Shown one piece after another: positions 1 to 5,700 of a stretch of 6,679 nt of DNA (position 1 is its first letter; the number at the start of each line of letters is the position of its first letter). Source of the DNA: JAWLBW01 sp041687475 (lineage in GTDB: Bacteria > J088 > JAWLBW01); NCBI GenBank assembly GCA_041687475.1, contig JAWLBW010000265.1, forward strand, positions 1 through 6,679, in the 5' to 3' direction. Position numbers and translations under genes: made by a program. The notes below the pieces were generated by a model that had not been told where the DNA came from, ran no database searches, and saw only the letters and a list, made by a program, of their open reading frames with translations.

Positions 1-679
1 CATTGCCCCATTCGAAAAACTTTTCGATGAGTCGAAGGCGGGCTTCGTTCAGGTCAATCTCGCCGGGCGCCGGCTGGTCGGGAAATTTTCGGGAAAACAG
101 TTCGTACCGGCCTTCATCGGCATAGACCTGACCGGCCTCTTCAAGTTCGGCAAGAAGCAGATCGATGGCACGCTTGTTGCCGCCGGCCTTGCGAGAAACC
201 GACGCCGGGTGTACGTTGGCCCATTTTTCGGCCAGGTTCGCCGCGAGTTCGTCGGCGGTCAACCGCTTGCCCTCGCCGTCGAGATCGCCCAGCACGCGCT
301 CGCGCGCCTTATCCTTTTCGGCGGGCTCGATGCCGAAGGTCTTCCAGACCGGGCGCCAGCGGCGCGACATCTGGTCGCGGCCGGCCGCAACCGCATGGGG
401 GGCGACGTCGCGCTCGACCAGGGCACGTACGCCGCGAACGGTGCGCACGGTCACCAGCGCATCGCTCTGCTGCTGGGCATCGAGGGCCGCGGCGGGCGAT
501 TCGTACCCACGCGCGAGCAGCGAAAGCTCGGCGATGTCGCGTGTTTCGGGCAACCAGCCGCAGAGGCGTACGGTACGAAGGGCGTCGCCGACAACGGGGC
601 GGGCAAGCTGCTGCTGCACGAGCCGCCACTGCTGATAGGTTTCCAGGGTTGCCTGGACGGTGGGAATATATTTGGCCAT
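1..679 (-). CDS. Winged-helix DNA-binding protein, HTH_42 / AlkZ-YcaQ-like (C-terminus cut by window edge)
   Basis: The minus-strand reading frame is open from ATG at 679 to the window edge, giving 226 residues with no stop. The protein starts MAKYIPTVQATLETYQQWR. The order of motifs resembles the HTH_42 winged-helix family, which includes the AlkZ/YcaQ DNA glycosylases: a 'VRTVRGVRALVERDV' stretch (about 77-91) in place of the family's RGTLHLV-type strand, then an RRWRPVWKTFGI helix (106-117), then 'RLTADELAANLAEKW' (139-153) where members have 'LTxxEL'. Last comes 'EARLRLIEKFFEWG' (212-225), which aligns with the family's 'LxRRYLxxxGPAT' segment. The remaining half, including any catalytic residues, lies outside the window, so glycosylase activity cannot be judged. 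No Shine-Dalgarno sequence is visible before the ATG. The gene lies downstream of the cyclophilin in the same direction, 311 bases away. Continuity of the frame is certain; the family call is by pattern memory and moderate. Confidence 0.6.
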   Translation of the reverse strand, partial: MAKYIPTVQATLETYQQWRLVQQQLARPVVGDALRTVRLCGWLPETRDIAELSLLARGYESPAAALDAQQQSDALVTVRTVRGVRALVERDVAPHAVAAGRDQMSRRWRPVWKTFGIEPAEKDKARERVLGDLDGEGKRLTADELAANLAEKWANVHPASVSRKAGGNKRAIDLLLAELEEAGQVYADEGRYELFSRKFPDQPAPGEIDLNEARLRLIEKFFEWGN

Positions 680-990
680 GGAAAAGATCGGACGGGTGTA
701 AGAAGGACAAAAGATTTATTGTACCGGAATGGTAAGACGTGGTGCACGGTCCGCCGTGGGCCGACGGCGAAAGGTGAATCCATCGCTTCGGAGACGCGCT
801 GGAAATGCCGGCGGCCCCTCGTCCTGCACGAACCGAACGGATGGCAAGAATCACAGCAGGCGGTCGGCTTCACCATCGGTGTCTTCGGGTAGTCGAAAGA
901 GCGTGGTTACGCGGCAACACGTCCGCCACGAACGCACCGTACCCCGGTGTCTCCGTGCATCCCTTCTCGCGAAAGGCTACGCAGCCTCGG
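680..990. other. Intergenic spacer between cyclophilin and winged-helix genes
   Basis: This 311-base stretch separates two minus-strand genes. The frames that remain open across it give arginine-, histidine- and proline-rich translations with no recognisable motif, typical of chance frames in GC-rich DNA. Apart from the AT-rich island with a possible -10 element at 718-723, and a short stem (974-978 with 983-987) just after the cyclophilin stop, nothing functional is seen. Confidence 0.6.
718..723 (-). promoter_or_regulatory. Possible -10 element for the winged-helix gene
   Basis: On the minus strand TACAAT (5 of 6 to TATAAT) lies in a small AT-rich island (about 707-723) within GC-rich DNA, 38 bases before the ATG at 679. 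No convincing -35 hexamer is found at 16-18 bases, so the call is weak. Confidence 0.25.
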
Positions 991-1635
991 CTATTCGACT
1001 TGGGGAACGACCAGTTCGACTTTCTGGATGCGATCGCCCTGCTCCAGTTTCTCGAGCACGTCCATGCCGGCAATGACCTCGCCGATGACCGGGTAGTCGC
1101 CGTCGAGATGGTGTTGGTCGCTCAGCAGCACGAACAGTTGGGCGCCGGCGGTTTTCCGGCTTGGCGGTCGCGCCATGGCCACCGTTCCGCGCAGGTGTTT
1201 GTGGGACGACTCTTCGAGGTCGGTGAATTCGGGACCGCCGTTGTATCCGGCAATTGGCTTGCCCGAGTTGTCGGGATCCCAGACGTAATCTTCGCCCGGC
1301 TTACCGCGGGTAATGGGGTCGCCGAACTGCACGAGAAAGGGTACGGGCTTCTTCAGAATGCGGTGAAAGCGCAGACCGTCATAGAACCGGTCATCAATCA
1401 ATTTGCGAATGTGCGTGACCGACTTCGGCAACTCTTCGCCATGAAAGCGAATGGTAAAGCTGCCCTTGTCTGTCGTGACGACCGCAACCTCGGTCAGCAG
1501 GCGCTCGCGTTCCTTCTCGGCCTCTTTACGCTCGCGTATGCGTGCTTCCAGGCCTTCGGGCACGACGTTGTTACAGCCGACCGCCGTCAGCACGGCGGCA
1601 AGCACTCCCACTGTGAAAAACCCTTTTCGACGCAT
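991..1635 (-). CDS. Lipoprotein cyclophilin-type peptidyl-prolyl cis-trans isomerase
   Basis: A 214-residue protein that should catalyse cis-trans isomerisation of X-Pro bonds in exported proteins, anchored in the envelope by a lipid. Residues 1-20 form a signal peptide (MRRKGFF, then a hydrophobic core) ending in A-V-G-C, so Cys21 would be the lipidated residue. Residues 28-49 are a highly charged, probably helical linker. The cyclophilin domain runs from about 51 to 210. It shows FHR (90-92, the family's catalytic Arg), VQFGDP (102-107, the usual MxQxGD), GTVAMAR (150-156), AQLFVLL (166-172, the family's SQFFI with one Phe replaced by Leu) and the YPVIGEVIAGMDVL end motif (181-194). A TTG codon 18 bases upstream is also in frame but lies against the predicted -10 box, so ATG at 1635 is preferred. 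It gives a standard signal-peptide N-region. The family call is strong; lipidation is inferred. Confidence 0.9.
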   Translation of the reverse strand: MRRKGFFTVGVLAAVLTAVGCNNVVPEGLEARIRERKEAEKERERLLTEVAVVTTDKGSFTIRFHGEELPKSVTHIRKLIDDRFYDGLRFHRILKKPVPFLVQFGDPITRGKPGEDYVWDPDNSGKPIAGYNGGPEFTDLEESSHKHLRGTVAMARPPSRKTAGAQLFVLLSDQHHLDGDYPVIGEVIAGMDVLEKLEQGDRIQKVELVVPQVE

Positions 1636-1672
1636 CCCGATTATTATAGTCAACCCACTTCGAAACCGAAAT
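1636..1672 (-). promoter_or_regulatory. Predicted promoter of the cyclophilin gene (leaderless arrangement)
   Basis: On the minus strand a perfect TATAAT occupies 1648-1643, and the ATG begins only seven bases after it, at 1635. Transcription would therefore start at or very near the A of the start codon. The -35 candidate at 17 bases' spacing (TTTCGG) is poor, so the call rests on the perfect -10 hexamer in GC-rich DNA. Confidence 0.45.
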
Positions 1673-1753
1673 ACGCAAAGGCGTCCGGTTTACGGGCCAC
1701 GACCAGGTTACCGCTTTTCTGCCTGACGGCACAGGGGTGCAGGCCCGGCGGCT

Positions 1754-1782
1754 TTGCCTGTCTACCGCGCGGTTGATAAAAT
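1754..1782 (+). promoter_or_regulatory. Predicted sigma-70 promoter of the PAP2 gene
   Basis: TTGCCT (1754-1759), a 17-base spacer and TAAAAT (1777-1782) match the sigma-70 consensus at 4 of 6 and 5 of 6 positions. The predicted start is near 1789. This makes the upstream in-frame TTG (1754) and ATG (1781) unlikely translation starts, because both lie inside the promoter. Confidence 0.5.
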
Positions 1783-1788
1783 GAAGCG

Positions 1789-1814
1789 CCTTGTGGAAAT
1801 GCCTTGTGGAAGTG
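1789..1814 (+). repeat. Tandem 13-base duplication
   Basis: CCTTGTGGAAATG (1789-1801) is followed immediately by CCTTGTGGAAGTG (1802-1814), identical at 12 of 13 positions. It lies at the predicted transcript start of the PAP2 gene. A 13-base duplication shifts the reading frame, which fits an untranslated leader. Confidence 0.8.
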
Positions 1815-1873
1815 GATTTTCTTCTCCACGCAGTTTTTCCGGCGCCGTGTTACCCGAGCCCCCGAGTGTTGCC

Positions 1874-2563
1874 ATGGTTGCTCGCCTGAAGACCGAGATT
1901 CGCGAAAACCGGATTTTGGTCGAATCGTTTCTGGTCTTTCTCGCGATTGCCGGTTTTCTCGTCGCCGGCGAGTTTACCGTTTTCGCCCTGCAGGAGGCCA
2001 TGGGCCAACGGGGGGTGGCGTTTACCTACCCGCGCACCTTTCTCGACGACTACATTCCCTTCGTACCCGAGCTGGTCTGGCCGTACTGGGCCTACTTCGG
2101 CTTTCTGGGCATCAGCGTCTGGCTGCCGCGCAACCGGCGTGAGCTCGGCCGCCTTGCAACGGGGCTGACGCTGATTCACGTCGCCGGATACGTGTTCTTC
2201 ATTCTGTACCCCACCGCCTTCGAACGCATCGACATTGCCTGCGAGACCCTGTCGTGCGGCATGGTGGGCGCCATGTACATGCTCGACCCGGGATATGCCG
2301 TCTTTCCGAGCCTGCACGTGGCGGCCAGCGTATACGTGGCCATCTGCTGTTTCGTGTTCCGGCACCGGTACCGCTGGTTCATTCTGGCCTTCGCCCTGAG
2401 CATCATTGCCGCCACGGTGCTCATCAAACAGCACTATGTGGTCGACATTCCGGCCGGCGTGTTCCTCGGCATTGCCGGAACGAAGTTGGGTTGGTGGCTG
2501 TCCGATTACGTGGCCGACCGTGCCGACCGGCTTCCGCTGTCGACCAACGTGGTTGAAGACTGA
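1874..2563 (+). CDS. PAP2-superfamily integral membrane phosphatase/phosphotransferase (AUR1/IPC-synthase-like)
   Basis: A 229-residue polytopic membrane protein. Hydrophobic segments lie at about 15-37, 67-84, 94-115, 141-162, 167-184 and 190-211, which predicts six helices. The two diagnostic PAP2 signatures are present: FPSLHVA (144-150, His148) and KQHYVVDIPAG (185-195, His187 and Asp191). They would give the nucleophile His and the His/Asp pair. The classical first motif (KxxxxxxRP) is not evident. The 'LDDYIPFVPELVWPYW' stretch (57-72) before helix 2 resembles PAP2 members related to yeast AUR1 inositol-phosphorylceramide synthase. The protein would remove or transfer a lipid phosphate head group at the membrane surface; the substrate is unknown. 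The frame is also open upstream (ATG at 1799 and 1781, TTG at 1754), but the added residues are Pro/Ser/Gly-rich and unlike the family, so ATG at 1874 is chosen. No strong ribosome site is seen. Neighbouring genes are not lipid genes. Confidence 0.85.
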   Translation: MVARLKTEIRENRILVESFLVFLAIAGFLVAGEFTVFALQEAMGQRGVAFTYPRTFLDDYIPFVPELVWPYWAYFGFLGISVWLPRNRRELGRLATGLTLIHVAGYVFFILYPTAFERIDIACETLSCGMVGAMYMLDPGYAVFPSLHVAASVYVAICCFVFRHRYRWFILAFALSIIAATVLIKQHYVVDIPAGVFLGIAGTKLGWWLSDYVADRADRLPLSTNVVED

Positions 2564-2704
2564 GCGGCCGACCTTCGGATGGTCGATATTTCGGCGTCTC
2601 GGCTCCCAGCGAATTGTATATCGGGGGCGTGACGACGCACGACTTCCCGGGTAGCCGGTACAAGCTCTGACGGCCAAAACGTAATCTTTCCGGAAGGCGC
2701 TCGA

Positions 2705-2733
2705 TTGACACGGCGTTCTTGCGTCGTTATAGT
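2705..2733 (+). promoter_or_regulatory. Near-consensus sigma-70 promoter of the regulator pair
   Basis: TTGACA (2705-2710, perfect), exactly 17 bases, then TATAGT (2728-2733, 5 of 6). The predicted start is near 2740, about 28 bases before the ATG at 2768. It is the best promoter in the window, and it rules out the in-frame TTG at 2705 as a translation start because that codon is the -35 box. Confidence 0.8.
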
Positions 2734-2740
2734 TTTTCTC

Positions 2741-2758
2741 GCGTTTCCCCGAAAACGC
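2741..2758 (+). promoter_or_regulatory. Short stem-loop at the predicted 5' end of the regulator mRNA
   Basis: GCGTTT (2741-2746) is the exact reverse complement of AAACGC (2753-2758), with a six-base loop. It begins at about +1 of the predicted transcript. It could be a 5' RNA hairpin or a DNA operator. With only six pairs, chance is possible. Confidence 0.4.
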
Positions 2759-2767
2759 CGAGCCGTT

Positions 2768-3877
2768 ATGCCCAGGACCACTTACCTACGCCGCGACGAA
2801 CTCGTCAGCGCGGTCGCCACCTTGCGTGCGACGACCGATCTCGACTCCTTCGCCGAAGCCGTACGCGAAGTGCTGGTATCAGTCTTTCAACCCGATAAGA
2901 CCTGGCTGTACCATCTCTACGACGGGCGGTTGCATCTGCCTGCCGTCGCCTATCGGGGAATGGAAGAGCAACACCTCAAAGAGTTGCGCGATCTGATTGT
3001 GCGGGTTCACCTGTACGATCCGGTTCAGGTAAGAGACATCGGCCGGCTCGTGCACTATTCGACCGAAGTCTACGATTGGTATCGCGATCGCCCCGAGATG
3101 ACCGAGCGGGCGTACCTCGAAGTCTTTCACCGCATCGGCATGGACTGGATGCTCGGTTCCTTTCACATGGACGGCGACCTTCTGCTTGCCTGCATCGGTC
3201 TTGCGCAGCCATATGACGCCGGCAACTTCACCGAATACGATCTGAGCGCGATGGAGGCTCTTCACCCTCACATCGATCACGCGCTGAAAGCCTGTGTCGA
3301 AAACGAGCGACGGCGGCGCTTCGGCGATGCCATGGCGAAGGCTGTTGAAGAACACCCCTCTGCCCTGTTCCTTCTATCCGAGGGAGAAATCGTGTATGCG
3401 AACCGAAGCGCCAGGCATCTCGTAGATACGGAAGTCGAGGGTACACATCTCTGGCCCCTCATCGAACGCTCCGACATTGCTCGGCACGTACGCACTCTTG
3501 CACAGGGGGGTATGTCTGACGCCCCGCAGGCGCTTTGCAGAACTGAATCGCCCCCTGCCGGCGTCGGATCGGTCTCCATCGTCGATGTCGACGACTGGGG
3601 CCTCGACCATCGACGGGTCGGCGGTAAAGGCCATCTGCAACTGGCGGTCGTCAATCGGGTTGCAGGGTCCGACGCACGCAGGTTGACGACGCGCGAACGT
3701 CAGGTGCTCGAAGCCGTCGCCCGCAGCACAACCGCCGATGAGGCTGCGCAGGGGTTGGGAATCAGTCCGGCGACGCTGCACGTTCATCTTCGTAATGCTT
3801 ACCGGAAGCTGGGCGCCGGCTCATTGGATGAAGCGCTCGCCATCGTCAAGCTCGACCTGGCCGGGACGCCGAAATGA
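2768..3877 (+). CDS. LuxR-family transcriptional regulator with GAF-like and PAS-like sensor domains
   Basis: A 369-residue cytoplasmic transcription factor. Residues 10-175 look GAF-like: an alternating helix/strand pattern ending in 'FTEYDLSAMEALHPHIDHAL' (154-173), a segment common to GAF-type sensors of LuxR regulators. Residues 185-300 resemble a PAS domain, with 'HPSALFLLSEGEIVYANRSA' (196-215) as the usual PAS opening. Residues 305-360 are a LuxR/GerE helix-turn-helix: LTTRERQVLEAVA (306-318), ADEAAQGLGISPATLHVHL (323-341) and YRKLG (345-349). There is no receiver domain, so activity is probably set by ligand or redox state sensed in the N-terminal domains, not by phosphorylation; the signal is unknown. 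The start is fixed at ATG 2768 by the promoter, which overlaps the longer 22-residue-earlier TTG option. The stop overlaps the next gene's ATG in ATGA. The HTH call is strong, GAF moderate and PAS moderate. Confidence 0.85.
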   Translation: MPRTTYLRRDELVSAVATLRATTDLDSFAEAVREVLVSVFQPDKTWLYHLYDGRLHLPAVAYRGMEEQHLKELRDLIVRVHLYDPVQVRDIGRLVHYSTEVYDWYRDRPEMTERAYLEVFHRIGMDWMLGSFHMDGDLLLACIGLAQPYDAGNFTEYDLSAMEALHPHIDHALKACVENERRRRFGDAMAKAVEEHPSALFLLSEGEIVYANRSARHLVDTEVEGTHLWPLIERSDIARHVRTLAQGGMSDAPQALCRTESPPAGVGSVSIVDVDDWGLDHRRVGGKGHLQLAVVNRVAGSDARRLTTRERQVLEAVARSTTADEAAQGLGISPATLHVHLRNAYRKLGAGSLDEALAIVKLDLAGTPK

Positions 3878-4605
3878 GTACCAAGCGGCCGGAAGCGAAG
3901 GCCGAAAGCCTGCCGCCACCCGAAGAGCGGTTGAAAGTGTTCCTGGCCCATAAGCCGAAGCCGAAGCCCCGGCGACCCGACGCATTGGAGCGGCTTCTTC
4001 TCGATATCTGGAAGTGCGACGACGAGAGCTTCGCAGAGAAAGGCGCGAACCTGCTCACGCCCGACGAACTCGAAACGCTCTCTGACTCCATACGCATGTG
4101 GCAGAGCCGCCGAGCCGGAAAGCGTGAGCTTCTGTTCTCGGCGGTCTTCGAAGCCCTGCCCGAACCCGTGGTGGCCTTCACCCCCGATGGAGCCGTCTGG
4201 AACCGCGCCTTCGTCGACGCGATTGCCGGAGCCCACGAGTGGAAAGCGTACCCGCTGGCCCCGCACTCCGACCGGCTTTCGCAACTGGCCGAATTCGTGA
4301 CGCTGGCTCGGCGGCTATGTATACCCAGGCTGTTATATCCGCTGGGCGAGCAGGCCTACCAGCTTCGAACGGTCCGGCTCGAGAGCGAGGCGTTCACCTT
4401 CCTGTATTTCCGGCCGACCGGACTCACGTTACCGCGGTTCGGCGATCGTAAGCGGCAGCTGCTCGTGTTCCGACTGTGTGGAATTCCCCTGAAGCAGATC
4501 GCCCTGCTGCTGGGCGTAAGCCTCAGCACCGTCGAGACGCAGTCGTCGCGTCTGCGAACGCACTTCCTGCAACTCCGGTCGGACTTTCTTGCGCTTCCGC
4601 AGTAG
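3874..4605 (+). CDS. PAS-like sensor protein with C-terminal LuxR-type helix-turn-helix
   Basis: A 243-residue protein not recognised as a named gene. Residues 1-40 are a charged, Pro/Lys-rich tail with a KPKPKP run (27-32) encoded by repeated AAGCCG units. Residues 41-85 are probably helical. Residues 88-180 resemble a PAS domain, opening with 'FEALPEPVVAFTPDGAVWNR' (92-111). Residues 190-232 form a helix-turn-helix, with 'PLKQIALLLGVSLSTVETQS' (205-224) matching the LuxR/sigma region 4 pattern. The LTxRE lead-in of true LuxR domains is replaced by LPRFGDRKRQ, so the HTH is divergent. It overlaps the preceding regulator by four bases (ATGA) and shares its PAS-plus-HTH plan, so it is likely co-translated and may form a pair with it. 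A possible weak ribosome site (GGGA) lies in the end of the upstream gene. It could bind DNA itself or act as a modulator of its partner; no evidence separates these. Confidence 0.75.
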   Translation: MSTKRPEAKAESLPPPEERLKVFLAHKPKPKPRRPDALERLLLDIWKCDDESFAEKGANLLTPDELETLSDSIRMWQSRRAGKRELLFSAVFEALPEPVVAFTPDGAVWNRAFVDAIAGAHEWKAYPLAPHSDRLSQLAEFVTLARRLCIPRLLYPLGEQAYQLRTVRLESEAFTFLYFRPTGLTLPRFGDRKRQLLVFRLCGIPLKQIALLLGVSLSTVETQSSRLRTHFLQLRSDFLALPQ

Positions 4606-4770
4606 CTCGCCATGCAGGCCGAGCTTCGGCTTATCCTGTACACGGAAAGGATGTCCGTTCGGGCCGAGCGTGTCGGAACCTGATAACCCGCCTCCGGCTT
4701 GAGTGTTATGGATCAAGGATTGAGGATGTACCATTTTCCGTGCAAGCGCTGAAAATGGTACCCTCGTTGG
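4606..4770 (+). promoter_or_regulatory. Leader region of the transporter genes
   Basis: A 165-base gap between the regulator pair and the permease genes. A stem at 4616-4632 (GCCGA and TCGGC with three-base loop, plus one G-U and one A-U pair) follows the regulator stop, but has no T-run and is a weak terminator at best. No good -35/-10 pair is seen; TTGAGT at 4699 lacks a matching -10. The far end holds the inverted repeat described separately. Confidence 0.4.
4728..4761 (+). repeat. Perfect 11-base inverted repeat just before dppB
   Basis: GTACCATTTTC (4728-4738) and GAAAATGGTAC (4751-4761) are exact reverse complements, with a 12-base loop. The right arm ends nine bases before the GTG start of the permease gene. 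The half-site centres are 23 bases apart, about two helical turns, which suits a dimeric regulator. As RNA, the stem would occupy the ribosome-binding region. No T-run follows on either strand, so an intrinsic terminator is unlikely. Confidence 0.75.
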
Positions 4771-5700
4771 GTGACGCGTTTCGTGATCAGCCGCCTGCTT
4801 TCGACCGTACCGGTGCTCTTCGGCGTGGTTACGCTCGTGTTCTTCTTCCTGCACCTCGTGCCGGGCGATCCGGTCGACATGATGCTGGGCGAGGGCGCGC
4901 ACACCGCCGACCGGGCCGAACTGCGCGAACGTCTGGGACTCGAGCGTCCTCTCTGGGAGCAGTATGCGACCTATCTCGGCGGCCTCGTGCAAGGCGATCT
5001 GGGCGAGTCCTTCTACTTTCGTGAGCCTGTCGTCGACACGCTGCTGCGCCGCTACCCCGCGACTCTCGAGTTAACGCTGGCGTCGCTCGTGGTGGCCGTT
5101 CTCGCCGCCTTTCCCCTCGGCATGATCGCCGCCGTTCGGCGCGGAAAACCGGTCGACAAGGCCTCGATGACACTGGCCATGCTGACCGCCGCGCTGCCCA
5201 CGTTCTGGCTGGGTCCCGTCTTCATCGTCACTTTCTCGGTGAACCTCGACTGGTTTCCGGTATCGGGCCGCGAGGGGCCGGAAAGCCTGGTACTGCCCGC
5301 CATCACGCTGGGGCTCGGCATGGCCGCCCTGCTCAGCCGTATGCTGCGTGCCTCGCTCGGCGATGCCTTGGGACAGGAGTATATTCGCACGGCGCGGGCG
5401 AAGGGTGTTCATCCCCTCCGGCTCGTGGGCGTGCACGGACTGCGCAATGCGCTCATTCCTGTCATCACGATTATCGGCCTGCAATTCGGGGCGTTGCTTT
5501 CCGGTGCGGTGATTACCGAGACCATTTTTTCCTGGCCGGGCATCGGGCGCCTGCTGATCACCGCCATCCAGACCCGCGACTACCCACTCGTCCAGGGCTC
5601 GGTGCTCGTTATCGCCGCCACGTACGTGATAGTGAACATGCTTACCGACCTGCTGTATGCGGCGGTAGATCCCCGTATTCGACCTGCGAGGGGCGCGTGA
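4771..5700 (+). CDS. dppB: ABC transporter permease, DppB/OppB type
   Basis: A 309-residue inner-membrane subunit of a peptide/nickel-family importer, close to the family's usual length. The N-terminus has the family pattern: a short basic start, a hydrophobic helix (9-30) and VPGDPVD (30-36). Further helices lie at about 99-122, 131-157, 171-194, 226-248 and 275-299. The cytoplasmic EAA loop that docks the ATPase is 'EYIRTARAKGVHPLRLVGVH' (203-222), followed by RNALIPVIT. 'ETIFSWPGIGRLL' (250-262), 'RDYPLVQG' (269-276) and the C-terminal AAVDPRIR (297-304) are also typical. The start is GTG at 4771, chosen because it yields the standard family N-terminus; no Shine-Dalgarno is seen, and the inverted repeat ends nine bases upstream. 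The stop overlaps the next gene's start in GTGA. Substrate could be di/oligopeptides, nickel or a related solute; the binding protein and ATPases are not in the window. Confidence 0.95.
   Translation: MTRFVISRLLSTVPVLFGVVTLVFFFLHLVPGDPVDMMLGEGAHTADRAELRERLGLERPLWEQYATYLGGLVQGDLGESFYFREPVVDTLLRRYPATLELTLASLVVAVLAAFPLGMIAAVRRGKPVDKASMTLAMLTAALPTFWLGPVFIVTFSVNLDWFPVSGREGPESLVLPAITLGLGMAALLSRMLRASLGDALGQEYIRTARAKGVHPLRLVGVHGLRNALIPVITIIGLQFGALLSGAVITETIFSWPGIGRLLITAIQTRDYPLVQGSVLVIAATYVIVNMLTDLLYAAVDPRIRPARGA

Noticed and set aside
974..987. Stem AGGCT-loop-AGCCT after the cyclophilin stop as an intrinsic terminator
   Set aside because: Only five pairs with a four-base loop and just three T on the minus strand; too weak to call.
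805..1776. Long plus-strand open frame of 323 codons over the cyclophilin
   Set aside because: It is antisense to a clear cyclophilin, and its translation has no recognisable domain; GC-rich DNA commonly leaves such frames open.
1754..1873. N-terminal 40-residue extension of the PAP2 protein
   Set aside because: It overlaps a plausible promoter and a 13-base tandem duplication, and its residues look nothing like the family's N-terminus. The ATG at 1799 cannot be fully excluded.
2569..2585. Stem CGACC-loop-GGTCG after the PAP2 stop as a terminator
   Set aside because: Five pairs, a seven-base loop and only an ATATTT tail; not convincing.
2629..2670. 13-residue open frame starting at GTG with a G-rich stretch upstream
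   Set aside because: Too short to distinguish from chance, with no conserved feature; it also lies just before the next promoter.
1850..2677. Long minus-strand open frame of 275 codons opposite the PAP2 gene
   Set aside because: Its translation is rich in His, Arg and Gly without motifs and is antisense to a well-supported membrane protein.
2705..2767. N-terminal 21-residue extension of the LuxR-type regulator from an in-frame TTG
   Set aside because: The TTG is the first half of the -35 hexamer of a near-consensus promoter, and the transcript would start downstream of it.
4616..4632. Stem after the second regulator as a terminator
   Set aside because: The stem is plausible but no T-run follows, so transcription may well continue into dppB.
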